NCBI RefSeq assembly: GCF_030848805.1
Contig: NC_092366.1
Location: forward strand, 14,822,620-14,886,619
Direction of reading: 5' to 3'
Length of the DNA stretch: 64,000 bases
Source of the DNA: Temnothorax longispinosus
Lineage: Eukaryota > Arthropoda > Insecta > Hymenoptera > Formicidae
The position numbers and the translations under genes are program-made. The number at the start of each line of letters is the position of its first letter. The stretch's first letter is position 1. This document shows, one piece after another, positions 47,301 to 62,300 of this stretch. Under the pieces are notes generated by a model. That model was not told where the DNA came from. It saw nothing but the letters and a program-made list of their open reading frames with translations, and ran no database searches.

Positions 47301-50300
47301 CACATTAAAGTACGGCACATTCGACGCTGTTTATTTTGAATATTTTTAGATATAGGACAGTCGTATTGGAATTGACGGACTCGCTTCTCATCGCTCTCAT
47401 TCCCTTCGGAATCACGACGCATCGTTGCTTCGCGCTAACACGAACTGGTTTTTTTATAGCCGGGGAAGTTGCCACTTTCGAGTGCACGATGTTAACCAGT
47501 GACTCGACCACCAGGATGCAATGGCTGAAGGATAATAAACCGATGGAAGACAAGCTGGCCGATCGCGTCACCACCACGATGGCCGACAATACGTGCAAGC
47601 TTGAGATTCAGAACGTTCACGAGTCAGATTCCGGCATATACATCGCGCGTGCTCTGAATGCGAACGGCGAAGCGACGTGCACCGCTCAATTAGTGGTTCA
47701 ACAATGTAAGTAACAATGTTATGATATGTTACAATTCTGAACACGATAAATAATTTTGTTTCTTTATTGATGTAAAATATTGTAGTGAGTTCAGAAGAGA
47801 AGAAGGCAAGGGCAGAAGCGAATGCTCCTATATTTTTGGTGCGTCTGAAGGACACCGAGCTCCTCGAGAATACCTACCTACGTTTCATGATTAAAGTCAA
47901 AGGAGATCCTAATCCGGAAATGAAATTGTAGGTTTCAAATTTTCTCTAATGCTCTATTTATATTTTAGAATTAAAAACAAAAGAAAACAAGAAACTCTTT
48001 TAAATATTAAGTAACAAAAATTTAAAAGATGTGCAATAGACGTTAGAAGGATTTCGGAAAAATTGAGAGATCCATTTCAAACGTCTGTGGCCTGAGAAAA
48101 ATCGATACATTAATACGCATATTTTTCTTAGCTTCAAGAACAGCACCTTGATTGACGCGAAGCACGAACGCGTGAAAATTATTCGGGACAACGCCGAGAA
48201 GGGATTTTACGAGTTGGTGATCGCTGACGTTCAGAAGCAGGACGCTGGAAAGTATTCCTGCACGGCTATGAATCGCTACGGCGAGGCTACGTGCGAGGCG
48301 GTCGTGACGGTGACAGATGAAAAGCCACTTTTCCAGGGTCTTCCCGAAGGTCTTCTCGAGCTTGGAACCGAGCCGCGATTTATTTGGATGCGCGACGGAC
48401 AGACGTTCGATCCTGAAGAGAGATTTAAGGTTCTCTTCAAGGATAACGAGGACACTCTGGCACTGGTGTTCCAGCACGTGAAGCCCGAGGACGCCGGTCT
48501 TTACACGTGCGTGGCGCAGACCAGCACAGGTAAAAATTACATTGTGTGATAATTAATAATATTAATTCAATATTGCTCTGTCACGTTTTAAATATTATAT
48601 TAATATTAACTTAGGAAAATTCTCAAATACTCTTAGGTAACATTAGCTGCAGCGCGGAGTTGACAGTGCAGGGCGCGGTGAATCAATTGTTGAAAGATCC
48701 AGAAAAACCGAAACTCCAAACAGAATCGAAGCAGTCCGAGGTGAGCGCCGGTGGTTCCGCGATGTTGGATCTGCAGGTGAAGGGTTATCCCAAGCCGGAC
48801 ATCAAGTGGACCAAGGATGGTCAGGAGATCATAGCCGGTGGTAGAATCAAGTATCTCTGGGAAGACGAGGAATCCTTGTCACTGGTGATTAAACAGGTCA
48901 CCGCTAAAGATGCTGGCGTTTACACCATCACGGCGAAGAATGATCTCGGCGAGGATAGCACGCAGATCGAGCTGATCGTGAAGTCCGCGCCGAAGATCAC
49001 GAAGAAGCAGTCAGATATGATAATTCTCATCGAAGAGACGGGCACGATGACCGTGCAAGTGGAGGCCACCCCGGCGCCGGAAGTGACCTGGTACAAGGAC
49101 GGTCAGTTGATCGAAGAGAGCGATCGTATCAAGATTATCAAGGAAGGCAGCGATACGTACAAGCTTGTGATCAAGAACGCCAAACTGACCGACGCCGGTT
49201 CATACTCGATTGTCGCGCGAAATGAGATCAATCAGACGACCGAGATCTGGAAAGTCGGCATCAGATGCCCGCCAAAGATTAAGAAGGGATTGGGCGAGCC
49301 ACGAGTAATCAATGAAGGCGATACATTGAATCTCTTGATCGAGGTGGAGTCCGATGGGGAACCAACAGTCAATTGGTACAAGGACGGGCAGCTTTTGACG
49401 GCGAACGATCGCACAAAGATGACGAAAAACGGGAATAATTATATACTCACAGTTAGCGGTGCAAAGGTGGAAGACGCGGCGATTTACAAGGCCGAGGTGG
49501 TGAACAAGCATGGAACAATTTCAGACGAGACGAGAGTCAGGGTACATAATTTAATCCTTTCATCTAAAGTTGACAATTTGAAATAATCTTGTATATCCTG
49601 CTCAAAACATATCTAAAATTTATTTGGAATTTAGCAAATTAATAGCAAATTCTGCAATCATGTAATTCTAATGTCTTTCGCGATATTGTCGCAGGTACGC
49701 GGTATACCGAGGTTCAAGACGAAACTATGCGACATCAGTGCGAACGAGGGCGAATTGAACATTGAATTCGTGGTTGAAGTCGAGGGCTTCCCAAAACCAA
49801 GCGTGCATTGGTTTCTAGGCGACGTTGAAATCACGGAGAAGCGCACTGAGTACACTCGCGTGGAAGAGGGCGACAATTATAAGCTCGTCATCAAGGAGGT
49901 GAAGACCGAGTTGAAGGGCCGTTATACCTGCAAGGTGCAGAACGAGTACGGCGAGAACTCGAGCAGTTCCAACTTGACAGTGAATACTCGGCCGAAACTT
50001 TTGAAGAAATTGGCGGACCAGAGGTTGAAGGAGGGCGAAACGCTGAAGTTGACACTCGAGGTGTCCGGCACGCCGGATCCGGAAGTCAAGTGGTACAAGG
50101 ACGGCGAGGAGGTGACAGCGGACGCCAGAATCAAGATTACCAGGGACAGCCAGCGCAACGAGAGCTACGATTTAACGGTGACGTTGCTGAAGGGCAGTGA
50201 CGGTGGCTTGTACGAGGTGCGGGCGGAGAACGAGCTGGGTTACGTCACCAGCAAGAGCAAAGTCATCGTGTTGAGTAAGTTTCCGAGCCTCTTCATTTTC

Positions 50301-53300
50301 TTTCCTAACTCTGGAACTCGACTCCATTCAACGCGAGCCTAAGTCTGGCTACAAGTTTATTGTATCACGAATTGTCAAATTTGGTATAATAATAACGAAA
50401 TGATATTAACGCGATATATATACATATATATGATGGCAAAATGATCAATTTGCAAAATAGCAATATTTCTTCTGAAGTGAGAGATCATATTTGATATTAC
50501 AATCGAGTTCCAGAGTTAAACACGGGGATAATTTTGGTAGAGTTAAGAAAATTTTACAACAAAGATTATCGTGATATTTGCTGGAACGGTGGTCAGTAAT
50601 AATAAACAGCTAGCATACATTTCTATAATTTTTGAAAAATCGCAGCGGTAAAAGTCGTCGTGTTTCGACAGCGTTCAGTAAGTACTAAATGTATAAATAA
50701 AGCCGTATGATTCTCATTTCATTCTCCCAATGTGATATCTTGGGAGTATTTTAAATGGCCTTTAACGACGAGGTCTTCAATCGACACATTTTTTTCATAG
50801 TTTTTGTAGCTGTGTAAAAGATCCTGTGTGTAGAAAGAATTCTCCTGATTTCCTTAAACGAAAGGGAGGAACATCATTTTCGACGCGTCACATTATTGAC
50901 GTTGACGCAAAATGTGTTCTTTGTTTTTTCTTCCTGTATTCTTATTAGTCCACTTGTAGATGATTATAAAATCGGTTTCATGTTGGCTCCAAAATTCTTC
51001 CGATCTTTTGTTGCTAATTCTTTTGAATCTCCAAGTGTCATAACATATATGTTGATATATCGCGTCTTGAAACACGTCATCACATCAAAGACTCGAAAAA
51101 ATGTACTTCCGTAGCTGAGACGGAAGATGAGAAGGTCGAAAAGATAGAGCCTCCGAAAGAGAAAGCCGAGGAGGTGAAGGTGGAGGAAACACGGACGAAG
51201 AAATTGGTGAAGGAACAATTGCCGCAGGATGAGACTCTGCGCGCCGAAGAATCGGAACCGGAAGGTAATCATATGTGCGCTAAATTGGCTAACTTGGCTA
51301 GCTAAATTAGACTGCGTAGGAGTGAGAAACGCAGAGTTTTGACTTTGCTGCATTTGGAACGCAATGACGCTTTGACAATTACAGCATCCGTGACGTCACA
51401 CGCTTCGATAAGGGTTTCATTACACGCTATAGGAAAAACCTTTTTATTCTAGAACCAAAGTATCTTCTAGATAATTAATATTAAAGAATACTGCATGCGC
51501 TAAAGAGCCAAATTAGGTTTTTGTGACATTTTTTGCAATATCTAGAATTTTGAAATTTTGTTTGATTTTTCTTTTTTACGTGTATTTTCATGTGTTGATG
51601 ATTAGAAACACATAGTGTCACCGACCGTTTTTTAAAAGTTTTTTAAGCGTTTTTTTAAGTGTTATTTAAGTGCATAATAACGATTTTAGAAAATTAAGTA
51701 GAAAATTAGGTCGTGTGATACGCGCACCGTAATTTATCATGCACAAATACGCACGCACGCACGCTACGTAACTTATTAGCAATATCGAGAAGGTATCTGG
51801 TTAAGAGTCATTTAGCGGTAGAAACAATATCTGATAAATTTAGGTCGCGTCAAACTGGAGAAACAAAACATCCAAGTAATTCAAGGGGACAATGAAACAA
51901 TCACGATCTCTGTGGCCTCTACAACATCACACGAAGCTATACTTACAGGTAACTTTACGTATTCCACACATTATCATATACCTACGGATTATCCAATCGA
52001 CATAAAAGTTTAAAAGATGTGTTTTAGGACCCTGCAAAGTCTTTTAGACATTTGTGTCATTTGGATACTCCGTATAACTAACAATCGCACAAACAAATAG
52101 AGAACACGAAACCTCCTGAAAACTGAGTATGCTCAGACTTAAAGATCGTTTTGCTTCAAAATTTTTCATCATCGTCTACTTTCAACGTAGACGATCGTAT
52201 TTATATCTGACTCATAACATCGTGATTTAAGCAATAAACGTGCGATTTATGAAAACAGTTCTATGATCGCAACTCTCTAGTAACAGTATGAAGAGATCAT
52301 TTCTAAAGATACGGAAGATACGCGCAATTGTACGTGGGATGCTGGTAGTCGAAGGTATTAGATCAGGTCGTTCGCAGGTCGTCCCGGTGAAAGTCACACG
52401 ATCAGCAAGATGACGGCGACCAAGGTCGAGTGTCGGGAATTCGGTGTCGAATCGGGACCTCGTGTTGAAGAAGTCGCCTCTTACGCTTACACTGTGCAAG
52501 AAGAGAATTCCAAGCCGCAAAAAGGCGTGTTGATCGAGGAATTTTCAGAAACTGAGGAAAAGAAGTCAAATTTGGGTGCCAATCGCGGATTCGTCACGAT
52601 TGTCTCCGTTTCCGACGACGAGTCGACCTTGAAGGCATTATCGCGAGACGTCAGCACGGAGGACGTGCAATCGGCCGATCAACTCCCGGAGGATCAAAAA
52701 ACGACGAACGGCATTCTCGATGAGCTCTCCTTCAACGGCACGCCAGAAGAGAAAACCTTAGAAGACATTAAGTTACATAGAATCTCCAGGATCGCAGAGA
52801 CCATCGCCGAGGAGCAATCCTTGGAAGAGCCGTTGTCGGCGGCGCTGTCGGATCGAACTCTGAAGCGAGAAAGTTTGGACGTGAAGACGATAAACTTGCC
52901 CAGTCAAAGCTCTACGATTAGCGACGCGAGTCCAGTGAAAAAGGTCGCGGAGCAAACTTTAGATTCACCAAGCTCAGCCGTCGAGTTATCGAAAGAAACG
53001 GCGAAACTTGAGAAGACAAAAACCTCGACGTTGTCGAACGAAACGTTGTCAAGACAGAGTTCTCAGAAGGCGCAGCTCGATGACGACGACGACGAGGAAG
53101 TCGACGAGGAGATGAAGAACCTTTTAGCTCGTGTTAAACGGCAACGTAGCGTATTAGACGAAATCCTCGATAAAGAATCGGGCAGAGAGTCAGGTACGAC
53201 CGCGAGGTTCCATCGGTAGCTTCAGCAGCTAACTCTAATCTCTAAGCACTACGACACGTCGAGACATATATTGTTGCATCACCTCTACTTATGGCTGACA

Positions 53301-56300
53301 GATCTATCTCGCTAATTCTATCACCCTTTCCTCTTTCTCGCATGTGTGACGCTCTCATAATTTCATTCGCGTGGAAACATAAAATATCTATTGACAGTTC
53401 ATTGATGGGAAATTATATTAAAATGATAGGTATACTTGTAATTTTTTTTAAATCCCATCTGCTCTTTCTTTTTTGATATTCTTAATATAATTTTATTTAT
53501 AATAATATTTATAATATATATTTTATTTTTAATATAAGATTAATTATGTTATATTAATTAATACATTATTTATGCTTCCATGCGCAATATTAACTATCTG
53601 TATCCTTGGAATTTCGATTTTTATAGCGATTACTCTTCGCCAACTTAAAAGAAATATCAAGGTAAGATTGCAGCTTTTATTCTAAAATACGATAATCAAT
53701 TTTATAATCTTCACTATGCGGTTTTCTGAGCACCTATTTAATCAAGAGCTTCTAGGTAAGTATACTAAGAACGTAATACCTAAAGCACAAATGATAAACG
53801 GGCAAACGTATCAGTAGTTTGCATTTAAACTTATATTTTTATGTATTAATTAGAAAAAAAAGACTATACTTTTATCTTCGTTAATATATATTATATACCA
53901 CATAAATTTAAGTAAATTAATTTAGATAATATTCTCACTATCACAAGTTTTAAGTAGTTTATTTTAATCGTTTAAAGTTAATCAAATGTTTGAAAATCGA
54001 AATTAATTGATACAAAAAAGATACAATGTAACGAAATAAATTAAATTAGAATATCACATATATATTTTGATAAATTAAAATATATATCTTAATAGCGTTT
54101 TCTGCAGAAAAAAAGATTTGATTGCATAACAACATTCTTTGGCTGACTATACTCTGATGCATTCTATTATTACCAATTTACTATTGATAGGAGGAAGGGT
54201 TTGTTTAAACCAGGCATGCTTCCATGCAAAATCAACGTTTCGATATGTATAACGATTCACTATTCGCATCTCATTCCTCACAGCCCCGCCTCACGTCGTG
54301 AGCACAGATCTCACCGATCGAACGATCTTCGAGACACAGAGTACGAAGTTCGTGGTGAAAGCCACTGGTTTACCAAGACCAGACGTGAAGTGGCTCAAAG
54401 ACGGTAAAGCTCTTCGATCCGGGGACCGAGTGAGGATCGCAACTTCCGGGGAATCGTACGAGATGGATCTTAGCAAGGCCACCCTCGAGGACGAGGGTCT
54501 TTACATGTGCGTTCTGACGAACAAATTGGGCGAGGAAGTCGTGGAAGGCTACCTAACAATCGAAACCGTCGACGAGCTGCGGAAACCGAGATTTATCGAG
54601 CCTCTCAACGATGTTGACGTCGCTCTCGAAGCTAACGGCGAATTTAAAGCCGTCTGTACGGCCGATCCGGTCCCGGACATCTCATGGTATATATTTACAG
54701 TATAGATTCTAAGAAATTTTCAGTAAAAATAGGATTTTATTTAAGCAAAAAGATATTTAAAATGCGTAAAAATGTGTTAAAATATAGTGTGAAATAATAG
54801 AAGAATTATCTTTTTTCTTATTGTTTCAATCTATAAGTCTATTCTCTCTTAAAAAATATATTTATATGTATAATTAGATTTCATTAATTAAACTGAAAAA
54901 TGTTATTTTGTACGCGTATGTGTTTTTTCAGGTATAGCAATGGTCACGAAATTCCGCCTGATGATTCTAGAATTAAGTGGACCATTACTAACGGACCGGC
55001 AGCGGATAAATTGACAGAAAGTAAAGTCACATTGAAAATACCGAAGTGTACTAAAGAAGATACCGGAGAATATACTTTAAAGTTAAAGAATAAATGGGGT
55101 GAAGCCGAGAGTAGCGTAAGTATCTAGAATATAGAGTAGAATATAGAGTGTAATAAAACCGAAAAATATAGAAGACTATATTCAATAATTAATGAGATTT
55201 TTGCTTCTTTAGGCATTCTTGAGTCTTCTGTTGCAACCAGAAATCGATAGCTTTAGAGATCACACTGAGTCGGTTGACGAGCGAGTTGAATGGCAAGCTA
55301 TTATCAAAGGAAATCCGAAACCCGATATTAAATGGATAAAGAACGGCACGGAGCTGCAAAAGAACGAACATTATGATATGGAAGAAGATAAGAGAAATTG
55401 TAAATACAAACTCATTATTAAAAAGCTCAGTCTAGAAGATGAAGGCTTCTATACCGTTGTGGCAAAGAATTATTTGGGTGAAGCAAGCGCTCAAGCTACT
55501 CTCACGCCTCACAGTAAGTAAATCTTACTCTCAGCCAAATATAACACACACATGCAAGTGACGAGATATTTTATAGACATTTCTGTTTGAATGGATTAAA
55601 GAAGTTTAGAATAAAAACACACTTGTATTTTCCGCAGCCGAAGCTCCAGTCTTTCTGAAGGATCTGTCAAAGATGCAATGCAGCGATCGCGAGGACGTCG
55701 AGCTGAAGATTCGCGCGACCGGCATTCCGAGGCCGAGCGTGGAATGGTTGAAGAACGGTGAGACCATCGAGGAGGACGAAAGGTATCAGGTGACGACTCA
55801 CGTGGACGGCATAGTGGACAGCACTCTCTCCATCAAAACCTTCTCTGCAAAAGATGCCGGAACAATAACGTGTAAAGCGAGTAACGTTGCCGGAAGCGTA
55901 CAAACCAGCTGCGATCTGTCTATGACGTTGACCGCGCCTTCGTTCGGTAAGGCGTTACCGAGATCGGCGGAGGTCGACGAGGGCGAACCTCTGGAATTGA
56001 AGGCCAAGGTGGATGGCAGTCCGATACCCAACGTCGCCTGGTTCAAGGACGGTGAGAAAATCACGCCGGACGATCATGTGAAGATCAGTACCTTGCCGGA
56101 CGGCACCACGAAGCTAACGATTGACACGGTGAAGCCCACCGATTGCGGCGCCTACAAGCTCGTCGTTTCGAACCCCAGCGGCGAGAATTCTTCGCTCTGT
56201 GCTGTCGCTGTTACGCGTGAGTATATTTTATTTTCTTTTTAATAAATTGTCGATTGTATGTTTATCGTACAATTACCATCTTAATACAATAATACAAGGC

Positions 56301-59300
56301 AATCTGCGTTTGTTACAGCCGAACGAAGGAGACCGTCGTTCACGAAGCCATTGGAAGATACAAAGGCCGTGGTTGGGCAACCGTTGAAATTGGAAGCTCA
56401 AGTCTTAGCATTCCCGAATCCGCAAGTGCAATGGTTCAAAGATGGAATACCATTGAGACATACAAAAGAAATAAACTTTGTCAACAAACCGAATGGTCTT
56501 ATCGGATTGAAGATCGATTATGTGCGTCCGGAGGATGCAGGGACCTATTCGCTGACTGTATCCAACGCGCTCGGTGAGATCACGGGTACGGCTAAGGTAG
56601 AAGTGGAAGAAAGAGAAAAGAGACCAGAATTCGTCGCGAGTCTTCAACCGCAAACCGTCGTCGAAGGTTTCCCGGTGAAAATGGAGGTGAAGACTATAGG
56701 AAAACCGACTCCCGAACTCAAGTGGCTACGAAATGATGAAGAAGTCAGTATAATAATGTTGCGCTAATTTTATTATAATATACTCTGGACATATTTTAAA
56801 TCAATATTTACTTTTCAAAAAAATGATTAAATGTACTTTCAGATCGTTCCAGACAACAAGCATGTAAAGATCATTAGTCAACCGGACGGCAGTCAAGCTT
56901 TGATTCTCGACAAGGCAACGCCGGAAGACGTCGGCGAGTACCAGGTGGTAGCCGGCAATACAGAAGGCACTGCATCCTGCAAAGCTAAACTGGACGTTGC
57001 TGGCAAGGTGAGACCGGACACGCCGGAGGAGAAACCGACATTTACCAGCCCTATGCGCGATGTATCTATCGAAGAAGGCCAGCCATTAAAACTAGACGTG
57101 TCGTTTGTCGGCAATCCGATCCCCGACGTGAGCTGGACGAAAGATGGAGAGCCGGTCGTACCGTCCGAACGCGTGACGATGAGTTGCGACGGGAGGAAGG
57201 TCGGTCTGCAAATCGATCCGTGCAAGCCCAAAGACGCGGGCGTCTACGGCTGCCGGATAAGTAATCCACTGGGCGAAGACACCACCAGCGCGAACGCCAT
57301 CGTTCGCAAGATCTACCAATCGCCGACCTTCACACAGAGGTTCACGGATCTACAGCAGCTGCCCACGTTCGACGCCAAGTTTCCGGCCCGCGTCACCGGT
57401 ATACCGCAGCCGGAGGTCACCTGGTACTTCAACGACAAGCCGATCCTGAAGGACAACGACAAGTACAAGATAAAGCGCGACGGTGATGCCTGCTGCCTGT
57501 ACGTGAAAGACTGCGCGTATGATGACTCGGGACGGTACAGGTGCAAAGCCGTTAATAAGGGCGGCGAGGCGGAATGCGCGGCGAATCTGGCTGTAGTCGA
57601 TAAAATGTAAGTTTTGACAAAAGAGAAAGGAGAAATATTCAAATTACCCTATGTATTTTAACATATGTAATTTCAGCCAAAAAATGCAGAAGGTTGAACC
57701 GCCGACATTCCTGAAGAGAATCGGCGACTGCGAGGTCTACAGAGGCATGCCGGCCAAGTTCACCGCGTGCGTCACGGGATACCCGGAACCCGACTTCGAG
57801 TGGTATCGCAATGGCGACCGAATTTGGCCCACTGATCGCATTAGGATGGACCAGGAGGGTAGCCTGTTGCGGCTCACGATAGTCAACGTGGACGAGCTGG
57901 ATGCCGGAAAATATGTGCTGAAGATATCCAATCCTCACGGTGAGGATTCGTGCAGCGCCGAAATGGTTTACGAATGTAAGTAAATGAGAGTTTTATCTTC
58001 GTAGATATGCGTTGCGAAATATTTAAATCGCTTTTACATTGCACTTCGATATATTTTTCAACTCCAGCTTTGGAGCCACGCGCGAAAAGACCACTTGCTG
58101 ATCAATACGCGGACTACGATAAATACCGGAAGTCTGGCCTTCCGCTGCCGCTGGCGGACCGTCCGATCATCAGCCGCATGATGGATCGGCATCTCACCCT
58201 CTCGTGGAAGCCGTCCATCCCCATCGGCCCGCGAGTGCCCGTGACCTATTTAGTGGAGATGTGCGAACTCCCGGATGGCGACTGGTTCACCGCTCGCAGC
58301 GGTATTCGCAGCTGCGTCTGCGACATTCGCAATCTCGAGCCGTTCCGCGACTACAAGTTTCGCATCCGCGTGGAGAACAAATACGGCATAAGCGATCCGT
58401 CGCCGTTCGCGCAAACGTATCGCGCCAAACTGGAGCCGGAGCCGCCCAAGTTCTTCCCGTACCTACCGCCTGGCATCGACTTTCGTCCCGAGACCAGTCC
58501 CTACTTCCCGAAAGACTTCGACATTGAGCGACCGCCGCACGACGGCTACGCCCAGGCGCCTAGATTCTTGCGTCAGGAGTACGACACTCAGTACGGCGTG
58601 AAGAACCACAATTGCAATCTCTTCTGGTTCGTCTACGGCTATCCTAAGCCAAAAATGACGTATTACTTCAACGATCAATTGATCGAGTCGGGCGGTCGAT
58701 ACGATCAGAGCTACACTAGAAACGGCCAGGCAACTCTGTTCATCAACAGAATGCTCGAGAGGGACGAAGGTGTCTACGAGGCTGTCGCTACGAACGAACA
58801 CGGCGAGGCCAGGCAGAAAGTTATCTTAAAGATTGCCGAGTACCCCACGTTTATCGAGAGACCCGACGAGACCATTGTAATGCTGAGAAGAACCGGTCAA
58901 TTGACCGCTCGCGTAACTGGCGTACCTTATCCGGAACTCAAGTGGTACAAGGACTGGAAACCTATAGCTTCATCTTCCAGAATTAGAGTATGTTTCTGTT
59001 TTATGTTCTTATACGACATCCTGCAGAGTAGTGAAATGTCTTATTTTAATTAAATGAAATTTGCTTGTAATCAAAAACTTTAATTAAAGATATTTTAATT
59101 AAGAAGATACCTTTTTTCAATCAGATTCAGTTCACCGAACCTGATATCACGACCATCATCGTCAACGACGCCATCGTGAAGGACGAAGGTCTTTACTCGA
59201 TCAGCGCGGGTAACGTGGCCGGCTCGATATCCTGCTCGGTGATGTTACACGTGGAGGAGAACGAGCACGAATACGGATACAGGACGTACAGGAAGAAAAT

Positions 59301-62300
59301 GGACGTGAAACCGCGCGACAAGCCGTTCGACGACTTGTATGATCTGGGTGACGAGCTTGGCCGCGGCACTCAGGGTGTAACTTATCACGCGGTTGAACGA
59401 AGTACCGGAAGGAATTACGCTTCTAAGATCATGCATGGACGCGGTGATCTCAAGCCGTTCATGTATAACGAGATGGAAGCGATGAACAACTTGCATCATC
59501 GCAAATTACTGCGATTGCACGATGCCTTCGATACGAACGATTCAGTCACGCTGGTCATGGAGTTGTATCCTTGATTATTTTATTTTGCCTTATATATATA
59601 TAGTATTAGTCATGGTAATTGAGATGTTGGATTAATTACATAAGATACTTTTTTTCAACATTATTATTAATTATTCTGATTATAAATCTCTAAAAGTATT
59701 TGTTTAATATATTATTCGAAAATAACACGAATTCAATCAGCAAACGATCCTTAACGATGATAATTTAGAGCGGCCGGTGGCGAATTAGTGGACAACCTCA
59801 CGAGACAAGAACACTATACCGAGATAGATATCGCTCGTTATATACGCCAATTGCTATGGGGATTGGAATATATGCATGGAAATTATTACGCGCATCTCGG
59901 TCTGACAGTGAGTTATTTAAAAATCACTTTTTTAAAGATAAAAATTTTGAATAATTAGTAATTTATGCAATATCATTTTATACCACTTAAAAACAAATAT
60001 AAAATTCGAGATTTAAATATAACAGATAGGGCTCTTTTTTTTTAATATTTCTCTTTCATGATAAAACTCTATCTTTCCTTTAATTCAATATGTTTAATTC
60101 AATACGTTTTCTCGCAGCTCGGCGATCTACTAATCTCTCACGCCGGAGGAGATGACCTGAAGATCGGAGATTTCGGACTCGCCCGTAGAATTTCGCACGC
60201 AAGGCTGATGACCTTGGCGTACGGCATGCCGGAATATGTCGCACCGGAAGTAACTAATAACGAGGGTGTCAGCTACGCCGCGGACATGTGGTCCGTTGGC
60301 ATAATTACCTACATTTTGCTGTCGGGTATTTCGCCGTTCAGAGGTGCGAACGATAGAGAGACGCTGAGGAAGATCAGAGAAGGCAAGTGGGACTTCGACG
60401 ACCGATGGAAAAATATCTCGAATGAAGCGCAGGACTTTATTCGCAGCCTGTTGGTGTACAACGTCGACAAAAGGATGGACGTTAGGGCCGCTTTGGCTCA
60501 TCCGTGGTTCAATTACATTGATAGCTCACCTCCAGAACCTTATAGAATACCTTCCGAAAACTTGAAGAACTATTATAAACTTTATCGGTAAGTAGATTAT
60601 GACCTTTTAACGCACTTAAAACACAAAAATTAATTTTTCATAAATAATCTAAGACGGATTGGATGTATAAAACAGTGTTTTCTTCAAGTAGAATAGAATT
60701 TTTTAGATAAAAAAATAATTATATGTGTCGTAAAATATAGATTTGTAAAAAATTTTCTACAAGTAATAAATTTCGTAAAACCGATGTTTTTATTGCAGAA
60801 TTAATGTAATTTATCATTAAAAATGTCTGATTACAAATAAAGTATATTTTTATAGGGATTGGTACAGCAACGCTTCGTGCCGCACGTGGTATCGCAGAAG
60901 CAAGCTGGAGACAGCGTTTGACGATCCATCGCGAATGATATATCCACCCGGACATAAATTCACGCCCGAACCCGACAGGACTCACAGCCCGTTGAAGAAA
61001 CGTTCGCCTAGGACATGGGAAAATCAAATACCATCCAGAGAACCGATCGACACGGAAATCGGAATAATCACGAGCGAAAGCCAGTAAGTAAACGCCGTAA
61101 AAGAAAATATGTCCGATTTGATTTTAAAACTGTCATAGAAATTCTATGATTTATGATTTTATTTTAATATTAAATTGCGAATAACATATCTAAATTCATA
61201 CAAGTCTTATAGAATCATATAATTAAACTTTACGTAAATCTTAATGCAATGTATTTTATTTTATGTAACAAAATTCATGCAATTCTTTCATCTTTTATTT
61301 TTATTTTTATTTTACAGTTATCAGAATGGTCCAGACACATATCTTCTTCAACTGCGGGACACCGATTTCCCTGTACGACTACGTGAATACATGAAAGTCG
61401 CATGCAATCGTAGTCCCGGATTCTCGCGTTCTATTACGGAAGATAATGGCTTTGATTGGAGAGTAAGCGTACAGCTATAAAGAACTGTTTTAAATTAAAA
61501 AAAAAATGTTAGCTTAAACCCTAATGGAAAAATGTCTCATCAGAATTTTTTATATTATTTATCAGAATTTAATTCTATGAAAATTTTGGGATTTTTTCAG
61601 TATTTTTCAGATTTTTTAATACAAATTGGTACGTTTTTCAGAAAAATTCAGACAAAATAATGATGAAATATTTCAGATTTTTCCCGTCAATACACTTTTG
61701 TAGAAATCTGAATAAATATGAGAAAATCCACGCAATTTACCAGAAATTAATAATTACTAAAATATGAGAAGTTCTTATAAAATTTCTGAGAAAATATGAG
61801 AATTTTTCACGAAGGAAGACTATTTACATGCTATTACTATTTTGTTATCAGGCACCCATCATACGGGAACGTCGTCGATTCACGGATGTTATGGACGAGG
61901 AGATCGACGACGAGAGGAGGGCACGCATCAATCGGTACGGATCGGCGGACACGTTTACGCTTAGACGTTTGAAGAACGAACTGGGCACTCGGTTAGATAG
62001 TTATGCCGAAGCTGAGGCGATGATCGAATCAAAGAAGGAAGGCCAGCCTCCATTCTTCCGCGAGAAGCCGCAGATCTGCCCGATCGAGGAGGGAAAACCG
62101 GCGCATCTCACCTGTCTGGCAGTAGGAAACCCTAAACCACTGATACAGTGGTTCAAGAACGATATGGTCATCCAAGAGAACAACAGGATCAAGGTGACGG
62201 AGGACTCCGACGGGAGATCCATACTCAGTTTTAATCCTACAAAGGAGCATGATATTGGGATTTATAAAGTCGTGGCAAGAAACCCGATAGGACAGACGAT

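Noticed and set aside
53627..53661. 35-nt candidate exon between TTTATAG and GTAAGA
   Set aside because: Including it shifts the frame into Ig9; direct joining 53193 to 54284 is in phase 1. The site is a diverged duplicate of the true acceptor region.
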